From: Okeania sp. SIO2C9
GTDB lineage: Bacteria > Cyanobacteriota > Cyanobacteriia > Cyanobacteriales > Microcoleaceae
Length of the DNA: 64,000 nt
Direction of reading: 5' to 3'
Assembly (NCBI RefSeq): GCF_010672455.1
Contig: NZ_JAAHGO010000007.1
Location: forward strand, 358,025-422,024
The notes beneath the pieces are model-generated. The model had not been told where the DNA came from, searched no databases, and saw only the letters and a program-made list of their open reading frames with translations. Made by a program: the position numbers and the translations under genes. Shown here piece after piece: positions 62,871 to 64,000 of this stretch. Within the stretch, counting starts at the first letter, position 1. Each line of letters starts with the position of its first letter.

Positions 62871-63713
62871 GTGGGTGTGGAGGAATTTAAGTTGAATGAA
62901 CTAAGAGCAGCACTAGAATTAGCAACAGAAGAGGAGTTACAGCAGTTAACAGAACTTTTGTTTGGGCGCGGGATCAATCCTTTGGATTATTTCCAGACTC
63001 CTCTACCTATAGATGTACAAAGTCGCGATCGTGATGCCTGGTTAGACGCCCTAGAGCAAAGATTTTGTTATCTGGTGGCAGATGGCATGACAGTATTGCG
63101 AGGGCGCACTCAACAAATAACCTATCGGCAAGCTTTAATCAAAATTTGTCGTTATCTGAAAATTTCCTACTCTCAAAAGCTTTCAACTATAGATTTAGAA
63201 GCAGAGGTATTTCTCCATGTTTTAGGTCAGGCATGGAAACGTCTACCAAAATCAGAACAAGAGGTCTTAAGTCAAAGTATATGTAGATCCCTTGCCGAAT
63301 CTAATGTGCCTCAGCCTTTACCAATATTAATACAAAAAAATCCATTAAGTTTACTATTGAAAGGTGGTAGTGCTTTGGCTGTGAGTTCGATTTTGAAACC
63401 CATTTTACTTAAGGAATTTGCCCGTCAGTTTGCCATTCATTTTGCTAAATATCAAGTGACAAAAGCAGCATTAGTTAGGGGTGGGGCAACCGCAGCAGCT
63501 CAGTTTCAAAGTCACATAACTATGCAGATGGCCAATCGAGGTATGGCCATAAGTGCAGCTCGTTATGGGGCAGCGCGGACAGCTTTAGGATTCTTAGGCC
63601 CGATGCTCTGGACTTGGTTTTTGGCCGATTTGGGTTGGAGAGCGATCGCTACAAATTATGGCCGTGTGATTCCGGCTGTTTTTGTTTTGGCCCAGATTCG
63701 GTTGTTGAATTAG
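62871..63713 (+). CDS. YaaW-like (UPF0174) family protein
   Basis: The 280-residue protein resembles the YaaW family. Features are LNELRAALELATEEELQQLT, ELLFGRGINPLDY, LEAEVFLHVLGQAWKRLPKS and a glycine/alanine-rich hydrophobic C-terminal half (ARYGAARTALGFLGPMLWTW then FLADLGWRAIA) that probably sits in the membrane. The function is unknown. No ATG fits; GTG at 62871 (GTGGGTGTGGAGG) or the GTG two codons later is the likely start. It is right after a MITE, which may have removed the original start region. Confidence 0.75.
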   Translation: MGVEEFKLNELRAALELATEEELQQLTELLFGRGINPLDYFQTPLPIDVQSRDRDAWLDALEQRFCYLVADGMTVLRGRTQQITYRQALIKICRYLKISYSQKLSTIDLEAEVFLHVLGQAWKRLPKSEQEVLSQSICRSLAESNVPQPLPILIQKNPLSLLLKGGSALAVSSILKPILLKEFARQFAIHFAKYQVTKAALVRGGATAAAQFQSHITMQMANRGMAISAARYGAARTALGFLGPMLWTWFLADLGWRAIATNYGRVIPAVFVLAQIRLLN

Positions 63714-64000
63714 GACAGCTAGACACTGATTATGGCACGGATGTACGGATGATGGATAATATACCTCTGCAAAAATACCGATTTCGGTTGGAGAGCGAAG
63801 GATGCGTTATAATTTAGGTTTTATTTTAGAGTTATATAAAGCTCTAAAACAATTTAATTATTATTAGAACTATGTATCCACTCAATATGATGGGGTAGGC
63901 AATGATGATAACTGCCAAGGCCAATGAAAGGGATTGATAAAAAAGGGAGCGATCGTATCGGCTCAATCAATCAGGGTAGCCAAAAAAGAATAAAGGATAA
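63714..64000. other. End of window, no supported gene
   Basis: No convincing gene or repeat. Short open frames only. Confidence 0.4.

Overview
The window looks like a chromosomal piece of a filamentous, probably marine cyanobacterium of the Okeania/Trichodesmium/Moorena type. The evidence is the frequent GCGATCGC (HIP1) sites, cyanobacteria-typical genes (ferredoxin-type divinyl chlorophyllide reductase BciB, nitrate reductase associated protein NarM, an NblB-like HEAT protein, XisH/XisI, a VKOR-thioredoxin fusion, a PEP-CTERM protein, a cyanobactin heterocyclase), low GC, long intergenic gaps and many short heptanucleotide tandem repeats and MITE-like elements. No rRNA, tRNA or CRISPR array was seen.

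Layout. 0-3 kb: a small secreted protein and a STAND ATPase. 3.1-8.14 kb: a roughly 5 kb minisatellite made of 16/17-bp units, interrupted by three copies of a 105-bp foldback element. 8.2-11.5 kb: a partial cyanobactin locus, with a PatD/TruD-type heterocyclase, a 148-bp inserted element, an IS200/IS605-like end, and a PatE-type precursor peptide with an unusual arginine-rich putative core. 11.9-20.3 kb: secreted small proteins, an orphan ABC-2 permease, a decayed NACHT-HEAT gene, an Rpn-type nuclease, and an Ap4A phosphorylase carrying an in-frame MITE. 21.6-34.7 kb: VKOR, a PEP-CTERM 'choice-of-anchor I' protein, a PhnD-like binding protein with its sensor kinase, HxlR, an IscB relic, a CDGSH gene broken by a MITE, pirin, LarB and an oligopeptide-binding lipoprotein. 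34.8-45.2 kb: a sulfatase island built from repeated AraC / sulfatase / HAD phosphatase / formylglycine-generating enzyme (FGE) units, one complete and others decayed. 45.2-45.6 kb: ectoine-gene and Uma2 relics. 45.7-64 kb: a methyltransferase, NblB-like protein, CASTOR/POLLUX-like channel, TPR protein, RimM, NarM, BciB, NACHT-HEAT ATPase, a HEAT gene split by a MITE, a frameshifted nuclease-like gene, XisH/XisI, a renalase-like FAD protein and a YaaW-like protein.

How the genes work together. The clearest functional groups are (i) heterocyclase plus precursor, which need proteases that are not in this window; (ii) the sulfatase island, where an exported FGE would convert the sulfatase active-site cysteine and an exported HAD enzyme and two AraC regulators accompany it; (iii) the PhnD-like receptor and membrane kinase, which probably sense one ligand; and (iv) HxlR, CDGSH and pirin, which may be a stress group.

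The most striking genome-level feature is repeat-driven gene remodelling. At least four MITE families with recognisable target duplications (3-bp TNA, 8-bp, 3-bp TAT, TA) have interrupted genes, been absorbed in frame, or landed on stop codons, and heptamer repeats have given two unrelated proteins nearly the same C-terminal tail.
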